From contig JAILIJ010000166.1 in NCBI GenBank assembly GCA_024695315.1, positions 1 to 34,408 on the forward strand: DNA of 34,408 nucleotides, written 5' to 3'. Source of the DNA: Bacteroidaceae bacterium (GTDB lineage: Bacteria > Bacteroidota > Bacteroidia > Bacteroidales > Bacteroidaceae). Positions 17,881 to 26,072 of the stretch are shown here, in pieces. Under the pieces are notes generated by a model, which did not search any database, had not been told where the DNA came from, and saw only the letters and a program-made list of their open reading frames with translations. Within the stretch, counting starts at the first letter, position 1, and every line of letters starts with the position of its first letter. A program made the translations under genes and the position numbers.

Positions 17881-17965
17881 ATCATTCAATGGTACGGTCG
17901 TATCACTCAATGATACAGTCATACCACTGAATGGTACGACCGTACCATTGAATGATTTGGAAAAT
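17881..17965. repeat. 21-bp tandem repeat (4 units) containing a perfect 22-bp inverted repeat
   Basis: Four degenerate 21-bp units start at 17882, 17903, 17924 and 17945; each has the core caATGrTACrrtCrTA or its variant. Bases 17881-17902 are the exact reverse complement of 17935-17956, with a 32-bp spacer, so the array is at once a tandem and an inverted repeat and could fold into a long cruciform or hairpin. The inner GGTACG/CGTACC arms (17933-17946) make another small palindrome. Translated in the +2 frame the units read as seven-residue repeats like PLNGTTV. Function unknown. Confidence 0.85.
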
Positions 17966-18132
17966 TTCTCCTGAATAATAGAACTATTCCTGCTGAACTT
18001 TTTAAAAAAAATTGCGCTCGAATGAAAGAATTATCCAGCATTAAAACTCCCATCACAACTTACAACAAAAATGCTAACAGATCTAGCCCTGCTCAAACGG
18101 TGATCAAAATTTGTACTCAAACACAGATTGCT

Positions 18133-18182
18133 GTTTAACGCTTGTTAAACGATAATAAAAGGGGCGTTTAATAACCATTAAA
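18133..18182. repeat. Pair of related short palindromes TTTAAy-N4-rTTAAA
   Basis: GTTTAAC-GCTT-GTTAAAC lies at 18133-18150 and TTTAAT-AACC-ATTAAA at 18167-18182. Both have perfect arms and four-base centres, and their TTTAA cores are about 33 bp apart. They resemble paired operator half-sites, yet no gene start is close. Confidence 0.55.
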
Positions 18183-18245
18183 TTTTTGATTCTGTCAAAT
18201 GTTTATCATATAAACCATACTAAAAACATAGGATTTGTAGGATGC

Positions 18246-18291
18246 AAAAAAGGATGTATCATTTGTCAAATTAAAGACATTTGATACACCC
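18246..18291 (-). terminator. Terminator of the mce-oadB operon
   Basis: On the minus strand GGGTGTATCAAATGTC (18291-18276) pairs with GACAAATGATACATCC (18267-18252) with a few mismatches, then runs into TTTTTT (18251-18246). It is 29 bp past the oadB stop. Confidence 0.8.
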
Positions 18292-18319
18292 TCTTAAAAC
18301 GTATTAAGAAAAATAGACT

Positions 18320-19600
18320 TTATCCCAAGAAACTAAGTAAAACACCTGCCGCTACTGCAGAGCCAATTACACCGGCTACATTCGGTCCCATGGCATGCAT
18401 AAGAAGGAAATTACGTGAATCTGCCTGCTGACCTACAGTTTGACTTACACGTGCAGCCATCGGCACAGCGCTTACACCTGCAGATCCAATAAGCGGATTA
18501 ATCTTTTCCTTAAGAAATAAATTCATAAACTTTGCCAAAAGTACACCTCCTGCACTTCCACAACCAAAAGCTATGATACCTACACAGAGAATACTTATTG
18601 TCTGCAAATTCAAAAAAGCATCAGCAGAAGCTGTCGCTCCAACTGTAATTCCTAAGAAAATTACAACTATATTATTAAGTGCATTTTGAACCGTGTCACT
18701 CAATCGATCAACCACACAACTCTCTTTCATAAGGTTACCAAGCATCAAACAGCCAATCAATGGTGCTGCAGATGGTAAAACGAGAGATACAATTATGGCC
18801 ACAATAATTGGAAAAATAATCTTTTCTTTCTTGCTAACAGTACGAAGCTGACTCATCCTAATTTTACGCTCTTCCTCTGTAGTCAGAAATTTCATTATCG
18901 GAGGTTGGATAACTGGTACGAGTGCCATATAACTATAAGCGGCTACAGCTACAGGACCAAGCAGTTCTGGAGCCAACTTAGTAGTAAGAAATATGGCCGT
19001 AGGTCCATCTGCTCCACCAATAATACCTATAGAGGCAGCCTGAGCAGGTGTGAATCCAAGAAACTCCATCTGCATTACAATAAATGTTGCAAAGATACCA
19101 ATCTGTGCAGCTGCACCAAGTAAAAGGCTTTTCGGATTAGCAATCAGCGGTCCAAAGTCCGTCATTGCACCTACACCAATAAAGATAAGACAAGGATATA
19201 TTCCTCCCTTCACTCCAATATAGAGCCAGTCCAAAATACCACCTTCTGTAAGTATATGTCCATAGCTATGATAATATGGACTTTCAGGATTCAAGAAATC
19301 TCCATTCCATAGTTCCGTGTGATATAGATTGGCACCAGGAAGATTTGTAAGAATCATACCAAAAGCTATAGGAAGGAGCAAAAGTGGCTCATACTTCTTA
19401 TGAATTGCGAGGTATAGCAGAAGACATCCTATGGCTAGCATAACGATATTCTTCCAGCCATCACCTGTAAACAATGCCGTGAATCCCATTTCATTATAGA
19501 ACTTTTCAAGTCCCATGCTAAGATTAAACTCACTAGCCATTACAGGCGACGCAACCATCAGAAGTAAAGCTATCATAATATAATATTTGATATTCTTCAT
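18320..19600 (-). CDS. oadB: Na+-translocating decarboxylase, beta subunit
   Basis: The membrane subunit that decarboxylates carboxybiotin and exports Na+. The 426 residues begin with a hydrophobic segment resembling a signal sequence (MKNIKYYIM...SPVMA), followed by about ten membrane helices. The family hallmark GGADGPTAI is present, as is the second conserved polar stretch near [10 protein letters not shown]. The ATG at 19600 is preferred over an in-frame ATG at 19651 because the latter would overlap the upstream gene. It is the last gene of the mce-mmdA-oadG-biotin carrier-oadB run, so the substrate is probably methylmalonyl-CoA; oxaloacetate or glutaconyl-CoA decarboxylases use the same subunit. 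Confidence 0.92.
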   Translation of the reverse strand: MKNIKYYIMIALLLMVASPVMASEFNLSMGLEKFYNEMGFTALFTGDGWKNIVMLAIGCLLLYLAIHKKYEPLLLLPIAFGMILTNLPGANLYHTELWNGDFLNPESPYYHSYGHILTEGGILDWLYIGVKGGIYPCLIFIGVGAMTDFGPLIANPKSLLLGAAAQIGIFATFIVMQMEFLGFTPAQAASIGIIGGADGPTAIFLTTKLAPELLGPVAVAAYSYMALVPVIQPPIMKFLTTEEERKIRMSQLRTVSKKEKIIFPIIVAIIVSLVLPSAAPLIGCLMLGNLMKESCVVDRLSDTVQNALNNIVVIFLGITVGATASADAFLNLQTISILCVGIIAFGCGSAGGVLLAKFMNLFLKEKINPLIGSAGVSAVPMAARVSQTVGQQADSRNFLLMHAMGPNVAGVIGSAVAAGVLLSFLG

Positions 19601-19643
19601 AGATTGTGTAATGTTAATGTATAAATCAAAAAAACTACCCCTA

Positions 19644-20348
19644 TTAAGCAAATTCTATAAGAGTCTGACCGTTTTGAACTTGATCGCCCACGGATACTAA
19701 AATAGCCTTTACTTCACCTGTAGTTTCTGCCGTAATACTATTTTCCATCTTCATGGCCTCAAGAAATACCACAGTATCACCAGCTTTGACTTTGTCACCT
19801 ACGTTGACAGCAATTTTTGTTATTTTTCCTGGCAATGGAGAAGTAACACCATTATTTCCTACCACAGGGGCTACTGGCTTTGACTCAGCAACTGGTGCTG
19901 GAGCAACAGGAGCTGGCTTTGGAGCTATTGTAGCTTCTGCAGCGACAAAATCGGCAACCATTTCTACAAGTAAATCTCCCTGATTAACATTCTGCCCTGG
20001 AGTTACAACGACATGCTGAACTGTTCCGTCGACATCAGAAACAATATCATTTGCCATCTTCATAGACTCAATTACAAGTAGCACATCTCCTCTCTTGACA
20101 TGCTGACCATCTGTGACGACAACTTTTGTGACAGTACCAGGAAGTTCGGAATTAACATTTGCTGGTCCACCCGTCTGTGCCTTTGGATTAGCAGGAGCAG
20201 CAACAGGTCTTGGTCCCTGAGCTTTCGTCTGTGGGATGTCCACCTCGTACGTCTGTCCATTAACAGTAACTTTGAGCAACTCAGGAGTCTGCTCTTCCAC
20301 GGCTACAGCATAATCCTGGTTTCCTATCTTAAATTTAAATTCTTTCAT
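19644..20348 (-). CDS. Biotin carrier protein with two biotinyl domains
   Basis: Carries the carboxyl group from the carboxyltransferase (mmdA) to OadB. The 234 residues have an N-terminal OAD-like beta domain (about 1-40), then a first biotinyl domain (about 65-130) with ESMKM and biotin-site K97, an Ala/Pro-rich flexible linker (about 135-168), and a second biotinyl domain (about 169-234) with EAMKM and K200. Single-domain carriers of about 130-145 residues are the usual form in this system, so the duplication is unusual. The gap to oadB is 43 bp and to the oadG-like gene 122 bp. Both lysines sit in intact MKM motifs, so both could be biotinylated. Confidence 0.9.
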   Translation of the reverse strand: MKEFKFKIGNQDYAVAVEEQTPELLKVTVNGQTYEVDIPQTKAQGPRPVAAPANPKAQTGGPANVNSELPGTVTKVVVTDGQHVKRGDVLLVIESMKMANDIVSDVDGTVQHVVVTPGQNVNQGDLLVEMVADFVAAEATIAPKPAPVAPAPVAESKPVAPVVGNNGVTSPLPGKITKIAVNVGDKVKAGDTVVFLEAMKMENSITAETTGEVKAILVSVGDQVQNGQTLIEFA

Positions 20349-20407
20349 TGTATTTTCTGTTTGAATGGTGAAAACATAAGCTTTCTACGCACTCTTCCAT
20401 TTTTGTT

Positions 20408-20459
20408 AAAAAAATAAATTGAGCAGACAACGTTATATGAAATCGCACTTAATCTGCTC
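20408..20459 (-). terminator. Weak hairpin plus U-tract between oadG-like and biotin carrier genes
   Basis: On the minus strand GAGCAGA (20459-20453) pairs with TCTGCTC (20427-20421) over a long loop, followed by ATTTATTTTTTT. It lies inside the operon, so it may trim the level of the distal genes or be an mRNA end left by processing. Confidence 0.4.
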
Positions 20460-20470
20460 TTTCAATCTAA

Positions 20471-20815
20471 CTATAGCCTCTCATTGAGTTCAGAATGCCA
20501 TGCAGAATTTGGATTAGGCTTAATAGTAAGGATACGGTTCTCTCTGTTGTTCTTCTCATAATAATATAGATATAGAGCAACAGCTACAGCAGCTTTTTCC
20601 TCATCACTTGCCTTATCAAAAGCTTTGGCTTGTTTCTTATCCTTATAATCAGCTTTTACATTTATGGCTTTCGCAGTAGTCTTTCGTCCCATAACACTAA
20701 AAATTTGCAAAACAAAAATTAGCAATATGAGAATCACAAAAACCACTCCAATTCCCATGCCTGTCATTAGCCATGATTGTGACCAATCTGTTTCTAATAA
20801 AATCATAAGCAACAT
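20471..20815 (-). CDS. OadG-like gamma subunit of Na+-pumping decarboxylase
   Basis: A 114-residue single-pass membrane protein. One hydrophobic helix spans about residues 17-41 (GIGVVFVILILLIFVLQIF), followed by a basic/acidic cytoplasmic part with AVAVALYLYYYE, typical of OAD gamma subunits that hold the complex together. The start codon lies 2 bp past the mmdA stop, a strong operon signal. Length and position fit the gamma subunit better than any independent gene. The sequence of such small subunits is poorly conserved, so the name rests partly on context. Confidence 0.85.
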   Translation of the reverse strand: MLLMILLETDWSQSWLMTGMGIGVVFVILILLIFVLQIFSVMGRKTTAKAINVKADYKDKKQAKAFDKASDEEKAAVAVALYLYYYEKNNRENRILTIKPNPNSAWHSELNERL

Positions 20816-20817
20816 AA

Positions 20818-22389
20818 TTAAAGTGGAATGTTACCATGCTTCTTAGCAGGATTTTTCATCTTCTTGTTCTCAAGCTGAGCAAGAGCGCGAATAATACGGA
20901 ATCGCGTGTTTCGAGGCTCAATAACATCATCAATATAGCCATACTTTGCTGCTTGATAAGGATTAGCAAAGAGTTTTGTATATTCGTCTTCCTTCTCCTT
21001 TATATAAGCCTTGGCCTCCTCAACCTTTCCTTCGTCCTTTAATGCTTTAGCCTCCTTTGCATATAATACTGAAGCTGCTCCACTTGCTCCCATCACTGCT
21101 ATCTCTGCAGAAGGCCAAGCGTAATTGATATCGCCACGAAGCTGTTTACATGACATCACGATATGTGAACCTCCATAGGACTTACGCAATGTGACAGTTA
21201 CCTTTGGCACAGTAGCTTCTCCATAAGCATATAGCAACTTTGCACCATGCAGAATAACAGCATTATATTCCTGAGCTGTACCTGGAAGGAATCCTGGTAC
21301 ATCAACCAAAGTTACTATTGGAATGTTGAAGGCATCACAGAATCTAACAAAACGAGCTCCCTTACGACTTGAGTTGCAGTCAAGAACTCCTGCCAACTGT
21401 TTTGGCTGATTTGCTACAATACCTACAGACTGTCCATTGAATCGTGCAAAACCGACAATAATATTCTTAGCATAATTAGGTTGTACCTCAAAGAAATCTC
21501 CATTATCTACAATACCTGCAATGACCTGATACATATCGTATGGCATATTAGGATTATCAGGTATAATATCATTAAGATAATCTTCCATACGACTAATAGG
21601 ATCAGTACATTCTATACGTGGAGTCTTTTCCAAATTATTTTGAGGAATAAAACTAATAAGTTTCTTTATCATCGAGATGGCTTCTTCTTCTGTTGGAGCT
21701 GTGAAATGTGTAACACCACTCTTTGTAGCATGTACACTTGCTCCTCCAAGCTGTTCCTGTGTGACCACTTCTCCAAGTACAGCCTTTACAGGTCCAGGTC
21801 CAGTAAGGAACATATATGAAGAATTCTCAACCATGAATGTAAAGTCAGTCAAAGCTGGAGAATAAACAGCTCCACCAGCACAAGGTCCCATGATAGCAGA
21901 AATTTGTGGTACCACTCCACTTGCCATAATATTACGTTGGAAGATTTCAGCATATCCTGCAAGAGCGTTAATACCTTCCTGAAGTCGTGCACCACCAGAG
22001 TCGTTGAGTCCAATACATGGTACACCAACCTTCATTGCCATATCCATGACTTTACATATCTTGCTTGCAAGCATCTCAGAAAGAGAACCTGCACTAACTG
22101 TGAAATCTTGAGCGAAGACATAGACAAGGCGTCCGTCAATAGTTCCAGAACCGGTTACAACACCATCTCCAAGATAGTGTTTTTTCTCCATTCCAAAATT
22201 AGTACAACGATGCTCAACAAACATATCCATTTCTTCAAAACTTCCTTCATCAAGAAGAAGAGCAATACGTTCACGCGCTGTAAGTTTTCCTTTTGCATGT
22301 TGTTTTTCAATGGCTTTTTCTCCGCCACCAATACGTGCCTTCTTACGGAGTTCAATCAACTCCTGTATTCTTTCTGTTTGTTTAGACAT
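20818..22389 (-). CDS. mmdA: Methylmalonyl-CoA decarboxylase, carboxyltransferase (alpha) subunit
   Basis: Transfers the carboxyl group of methylmalonyl-CoA to biotin, releasing propionyl-CoA. 523 residues, the normal length of acyl-CoA carboxyltransferase beta-type subunits. The N-terminal half contains [21 protein letters not shown], the acyl-CoA-binding stretch with GSLSEM and [11 protein letters not shown]; the C-terminal half has [20 protein letters not shown] and the biotin-side [10 protein letters not shown]. Homologues include propionyl-CoA carboxylase beta (PccB), but the adjacent epimerase, oadB and oadG favour the decarboxylase. The gap to mce is 93 bp and to the oadG-like gene 2 bp. 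Confidence 0.92.
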   Translation of the reverse strand: MSKQTERIQELIELRKKARIGGGEKAIEKQHAKGKLTARERIALLLDEGSFEEMDMFVEHRCTNFGMEKKHYLGDGVVTGSGTIDGRLVYVFAQDFTVSAGSLSEMLASKICKVMDMAMKVGVPCIGLNDSGGARLQEGINALAGYAEIFQRNIMASGVVPQISAIMGPCAGGAVYSPALTDFTFMVENSSYMFLTGPGPVKAVLGEVVTQEQLGGASVHATKSGVTHFTAPTEEEAISMIKKLISFIPQNNLEKTPRIECTDPISRMEDYLNDIIPDNPNMPYDMYQVIAGIVDNGDFFEVQPNYAKNIIVGFARFNGQSVGIVANQPKQLAGVLDCNSSRKGARFVRFCDAFNIPIVTLVDVPGFLPGTAQEYNAVILHGAKLLYAYGEATVPKVTVTLRKSYGGSHIVMSCKQLRGDINYAWPSAEIAVMGASGAASVLYAKEAKALKDEGKVEEAKAYIKEKEDEYTKLFANPYQAAKYGYIDDVIEPRNTRFRIIRALAQLENKKMKNPAKKHGNIPL

Positions 22390-22482
22390 TAGATTATACG
22401 GTTTTATGTATTATAAATTGAAAAAATCTATATATACAATATATGATTATAAATCTTTTGTACTCAAAAAAGAGAACATTTC

Positions 22483-22893
22483 TTATTTTTGAGGTTCGCA
22501 AAGCTCAGTAAGAATACCTGCTGTTGTCTTTGGATGCAAAAATCCTATATTCATTTTCTCTGCACCAGGTCGTGGAGTTTTATCAATAAGACGAACGCCC
22601 TTACCTTCTGCTTCCACAAGTGCCTCTGCCACACCATCTTCAACAGCGAAAGCTACATGATGAACACCCTTTCCACCATTAGCGAGCCACTTTGCGACAG
22701 CACTTTCTTCTGATGTTGGTTCAAGTAGTTCCAACTTAACCTCACCGACTTTCAAGAAAGCTGTTTTTACCTTTTGGTCAGCAACTTCTTCTACTGCATA
22801 ACACTTAAGTCCAAGTACATTTTCAAAAAAAGGAAGTACCTCATCAATACTTTTAACACCAATGCCAAGGTGATCAATTCGTGAAATTTTCAT
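22483..22893 (-). CDS. mce: Methylmalonyl-CoA epimerase
   Basis: Interconverts the (R)- and (S)-methylmalonyl-CoA epimers in the succinate-propionate route; cytoplasmic VOC-fold metalloenzyme. The 136 residues contain the paired beta-alpha-beta-beta-beta modules, with metal-binding His in IDHLGIGV, VHHVAFAV and the Glu in ILTELCE. ATG start matches the family (KISRIDHLGI). First gene of the five-gene operon; upstream lies a 184-nt candidate leader with a hairpin and a TAnnTTTG box at 23091. Nothing odd. Confidence 0.94.
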   Translation of the reverse strand: MKISRIDHLGIGVKSIDEVLPFFENVLGLKCYAVEEVADQKVKTAFLKVGEVKLELLEPTSEESAVAKWLANGGKGVHHVAFAVEDGVAEALVEAEGKGVRLIDKTPRPGAEKMNIGFLHPKTTAGILTELCEPQK

Positions 22894-22943
22894 ACGATTT
22901 AATGTTTTAGATATTAGTTGTAAATTATAATAAACACTTTAAT

Positions 22944-22981
22944 GTGAAAACAACACACATATAAGAATGGATGTGTTTCAC
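22944..22981 (-). promoter_or_regulatory. Hairpin in the mce operon leader
   Basis: On the minus strand GTGAAACACAT (22981-22971) can pair with ATGTG and, past a bulge, TTTCAC (down to 22944). It sits between the -7 box and the mce ATG. It could also be a terminator remnant for the NlpC/P60 gene, but no U-tract follows. Confidence 0.35.
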
Positions 22982-23083
22982 AAAACACTCAACATAGAGT
23001 TAAATCAAAACACTTGAATAGTTTGTAAAAAATAAAACACCGACTCTCACAAGTCAACTGCACATCTTTCACGGTATTTTTAG

Positions 23084-23091
23084 CAAATATA
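23084..23091 (-). promoter_or_regulatory. -7 box of the mce-oadB operon
   Basis: Minus-strand TATATTTG, an exact TAnnTTTG match, 191 bp upstream of the mce ATG at 22893. It would give a leader of about 185 nt. No clear -33 element. Confidence 0.4.
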
Positions 23092-23140
23092 GGTTTTCTT
23101 AAAATAATAAAAAAAATATTTCGTACTTTTTTTCACTTTT

Positions 23141-23761
23141 TTATTTCACCCTTCCTCCAGCGTACCAATGTTTGTTCCAATACGCATCATTCAAACTGCT
23201 AACAATTACACCTTTGGATGAACTTGCATGGATAAATTTATCACCTTTCAAAAATATGCCAGAATGCCCAATACGCCTTCCAGAATTATCAGTTGTAAAA
23301 AATACGAGGTCACCTTGTTTCAAAGATGAACGACTAATTTTAGAACAATACTTAGAAAACAAATCTGCGCTACTACATCTAGAGATATGATTTCCATATA
23401 CTCTAGTATAAATTGCATAGACCAAACCAGAACAATCCACACCTTTTCGGTCAGCTCCTCCAGCTCTATATCTAACGCCTACCCATGAAGCAGACTCCGT
23501 CATTAGTTTTGAATTATCTGAAGCAGTTATACTTATTCCTAATTTACTACTTGCTTGTGACATATCAGCACGACTAGTCTTGCTCTTTGATGAGTCAGCA
23601 GATGACTTCGAAGAAGTAGTAACTGGAGTGAATTTCCATCCAGCCGAAGTTCCTTTATTATTCGACATTTTATTTCTTCCTGGAATAGAAGAAAAATTGT
23701 ATTTGTTAGTCGAACAAGACGTCAAAAACAGTATAAAAAATAAGTATAATAATTTCTTCAT
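23141..23761 (-). CDS. NlpC/P60 cell-wall hydrolase lipoprotein
   Basis: Predicted gamma-D-Glu-DAP endopeptidase acting on peptidoglycan from the periplasm. A lipoprotein signal (MKKLLYLFFILFLTSC) has lipobox LTSC with C16 as the modified cysteine. A Ser/Lys-rich linker (about 40-75) follows. The NlpC/P60 domain (about 85-206) has catalytic C110 in VDCSGLVY, H166 in GHSG and a third polar residue H178. The ATG overlaps the upstream ABC ATPase stop by one base (TAATG). It is the last gene of the dapA-ftsK run. No partner effector is adjacent; substrate is inferred from the family. Confidence 0.92.
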   Translation of the reverse strand: MKKLLYLFFILFLTSCSTNKYNFSSIPGRNKMSNNKGTSAGWKFTPVTTSSKSSADSSKSKTSRADMSQASSKLGISITASDNSKLMTESASWVGVRYRAGGADRKGVDCSGLVYAIYTRVYGNHISRCSSADLFSKYCSKISRSSLKQGDLVFFTTDNSGRRIGHSGIFLKGDKFIHASSSKGVIVSSLNDAYWNKHWYAGGRVK

Positions 23762-24477
23762 TACTCCTTTACGTTCTCTATAAAATAATTTTCAATTTCG
23801 TGAGTCAAATCGGCATGCGTGCTCTTATCATAATCCTTTATCACTTTTCCATGTTCCAATAAGGTTACACGAGTACAGATGTCAATAGTATGAGTAAGAT
23901 TGTGAGAACTAACGATTACTGTTGCTCCTGTAGCCTTATTATAGTTTTCTATGACGTGCTTCATTGCCAACTGTGAAGTAGGATCGAGGAAATTGAAAGG
24001 TTCATCCAAAATTAATAACTTAGGATTAGTAAGCATAGCAGCGATAATACCCACCTTTTGCTTATTTCCCATAGAAAGATTACGAATAAGCGTATTTTGA
24101 CCTAAAACCTCACCATTCATAAATCCTTCAAAAGACTTCAATCTCTCATCCAATTCATCCTTAGACATACTTGTTATTTTAGCAATAAAACTAAAATACT
24201 CATCTGGAGTCAAATAGTCAATTAAGAACCCACTATCCACATACGCTCCAGTAAATTCTTTCCAGTCTTCACTTTCTGCAGGATTTGTTCCGTCAATAGA
24301 AACAACTCCACAATCTGGTTTTATAAGGTCAAGAATAACTCTAAACATAGTAGTCTTACCGGCTCCATTATTACCGACAAGTCCAATAACCTCGCCTTCA
24401 TTGACTATATAATTATCAACGTCCAAAGCTACCTTATCTCCAAAAGACTTCTTTATATTTGAAAGTTCTAACTTCAT
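23761..24477 (-). CDS. ABC transporter ATP-binding protein
   Basis: The ATPase subunit for the DUF5687 membrane protein just upstream. The 238 residues contain Walker A GNNGAGKT (35-42), an atypical signature LSMGNKQK and Walker B LLILDEPFNFLD. The signature and the single-domain size place it among the CcmA/NatA-type exporter ATPases common in Bacteroidota. It starts 6 bp after the permease and overlaps the NlpC/P60 gene by one base, so the three are surely co-transcribed. The exported substrate cannot be read from the sequence. Confidence 0.9.
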   Translation of the reverse strand: MKLELSNIKKSFGDKVALDVDNYIVNEGEVIGLVGNNGAGKTTMFRVILDLIKPDCGVVSIDGTNPAESEDWKEFTGAYVDSGFLIDYLTPDEYFSFIAKITSMSKDELDERLKSFEGFMNGEVLGQNTLIRNLSMGNKQKVGIIAAMLTNPKLLILDEPFNFLDPTSQLAMKHVIENYNKATGATVIVSSHNLTHTIDICTRVTLLEHGKVIKDYDKSTHADLTHEIENYFIENVKE

Positions 24478-24483
24478 AACTTA

Positions 24484-26070
24484 TTAATTATTTCTACTGT
24501 TTCTAAAACCATCCATATTCTCATATCTTCTTGCCATAAAACGCTTGTAAATGTTACGCAACCATATAGGTTCAAGAAGAACACCAACAAGACCTATTGC
24601 AGCCATGGCATAAGAAGCCCAATCCGTCAAAAGCACCATAAGAGCATACATAATTATCATAGGTCCAAAAAGTGCAATCATAGACACTATCATCTGGGTT
24701 TTACTATTAGACCTTGCTTTCGTGAGCTTTGCATTCAATGGAATTGTATTTTTATTATATACAGCCATCTGCATGAGGCATGGCAACACTACACCTGCTG
24801 TAAATAGAAGACACCCAACAGACTCCATAAAAGAATTCTTTCCTTGAATAATTGGAATCATAAATATCAAGAAAGGAATTATCATCATAAACAAATTAAA
24901 ATAATATTTTGCTTTTAAAAGAGATAATACCGATTCTTTTCGTGACATAAGTCCGTCTATATAGTTACCTTCCGCACACATGACTCCAGTTAATGTTATT
25001 ACAGACAATGCACAATAGCAATACATACTAATATATGCTTTCATAAATAGCATATCGTCATATATCGGAGTAAATGCAAAGATACAAGTCAGCATTATAG
25101 TGCATACTAATCCAGATAAGAAGGATTGGCGTATGACATTATTTCGCATTATAGACTTAATATCTAATTTGATATACTCACCTACAATTCCGAAGCGGTT
25201 TAAGAATGCCATTTCACGTGACTTCACCTTAGCCGCCTGCACTTCTGCAATCTCTCGATAAACAGAACGTATCTGTATAAAATAATTGACTGAATAGAGT
25301 GCACCAATAGCAACTATTGGTATTACGTACGCTATAGGATTCAGTTCTAAAGCCCATCGTCCCACTTTCAAACAGGTCCAAAATACTGGTTGCGTATTAT
25401 CGTCCCCGAGAATCAATTTTGTATATTCGTCATCAAAGATTCCTAAATAAATAAAAACGGCATATAAAACAACAGGGATGATAATAAATAGCATATTACG
25501 ATTAAGTAATGTTCTCCACAAAAGATACCAATAGCTATTTGCTACAAAAATAAGCCATAATGCTATACACCATCCAATAAAACCACAGAATCCATAAAAG
25601 TGTAGAAGACTAAAGAATCCAAATGGAACAAAGAAGAACAACCATATAATATTGAAAATAGATGTACCTCTTCTTACCAGGAAAATATTTATGAGGAAAG
25701 AAGATGAAATTGGCATTAGCTTGAACTGTTTTACTTCTTGCGCTGGTGTGTCAACAAGAAACATTCTTAAAAAGAAATCACATGTCAAGAAAAATACCAA
25801 ACCACCATTTATAATATCAAACATCTCAGTAGCCCCATCATCTACATTTCCGAGCAAAACACCGAAGAAAATCAGATAACAAGCCCAAAAAGCAAAACCA
25901 AGATATCCCAACCATTTCATTGCCCTGTTTTGTTCAAACATAGGATGACGTCGTTCGGAAACATTCTTACATTTATTTATGAGACGATACAATTTCCATT
26001 TATAAAGTGGAGAAGAATATGTATTTAATTTCTTATCCAGATTAAAAGGTGAAGAGATATATTTTTCCAT
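24484..26070 (-). CDS. DUF5687-family ABC permease
   Basis: A 528-residue inner-membrane protein with about ten hydrophobic helices (first near 52-74, then a second near 83-103, and the last near 485-503), separated by short basic loops. The length and the pattern match the DUF5687 permeases of Bacteroidota that work with a single ATP-binding protein. It begins 2 bp after the trxB stop and ends 6 bp before the ATPase gene. The N-terminal about 45 residues are hydrophilic and basic; a later start at M44 (MFEQNRAMKW) is possible. Substrate unknown. Confidence 0.8.
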   Translation of the reverse strand: MEKYISSPFNLDKKLNTYSSPLYKWKLYRLINKCKNVSERRHPMFEQNRAMKWLGYLGFAFWACYLIFFGVLLGNVDDGATEMFDIINGGLVFFLTCDFFLRMFLVDTPAQEVKQFKLMPISSSFLINIFLVRRGTSIFNIIWLFFFVPFGFFSLLHFYGFCGFIGWCIALWLIFVANSYWYLLWRTLLNRNMLFIIIPVVLYAVFIYLGIFDDEYTKLILGDDNTQPVFWTCLKVGRWALELNPIAYVIPIVAIGALYSVNYFIQIRSVYREIAEVQAAKVKSREMAFLNRFGIVGEYIKLDIKSIMRNNVIRQSFLSGLVCTIMLTCIFAFTPIYDDMLFMKAYISMYCYCALSVITLTGVMCAEGNYIDGLMSRKESVLSLLKAKYYFNLFMMIIPFLIFMIPIIQGKNSFMESVGCLLFTAGVVLPCLMQMAVYNKNTIPLNAKLTKARSNSKTQMIVSMIALFGPMIIMYALMVLLTDWASYAMAAIGLVGVLLEPIWLRNIYKRFMARRYENMDGFRNSRNN

Positions 26071-26072
26071 TA

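Larger units (their letters stand above)
17650..18319. other. 670-bp convergent intergenic region, repeat-rich
   Basis: Lies between dnaJ (plus) and oadB (minus). Hairpin terminators bound it at 17675-17716 and 18246-18291. Between them are a 21-bp tandem repeat with a perfect 22-bp inverted repeat (17881-17965) and two short stem-loops (18133-18150 and 18167-18182). A 71-codon open frame (17759-17974) crosses the tandem repeat but has no near start signal and no recognisable family, so it is not called as a gene. Confidence 0.7.

Noticed and set aside
17759-17974. 71-codon open frame in the dnaJ/oadB gap, ending in heptad repeats
   Set aside because: No family, no start context (the only purine-rich stretch is about 27 bases upstream and this phylum rarely uses it), and the repeats are better explained at DNA level. 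It could still be a small gene; ribosome profiling would decide.
19601-19651. 17-residue N-terminal extension of oadB
   Set aside because: It would overlap the biotin carrier stop codon, and a plausible signal-like hydrophobic start begins at the ATG at 19600.
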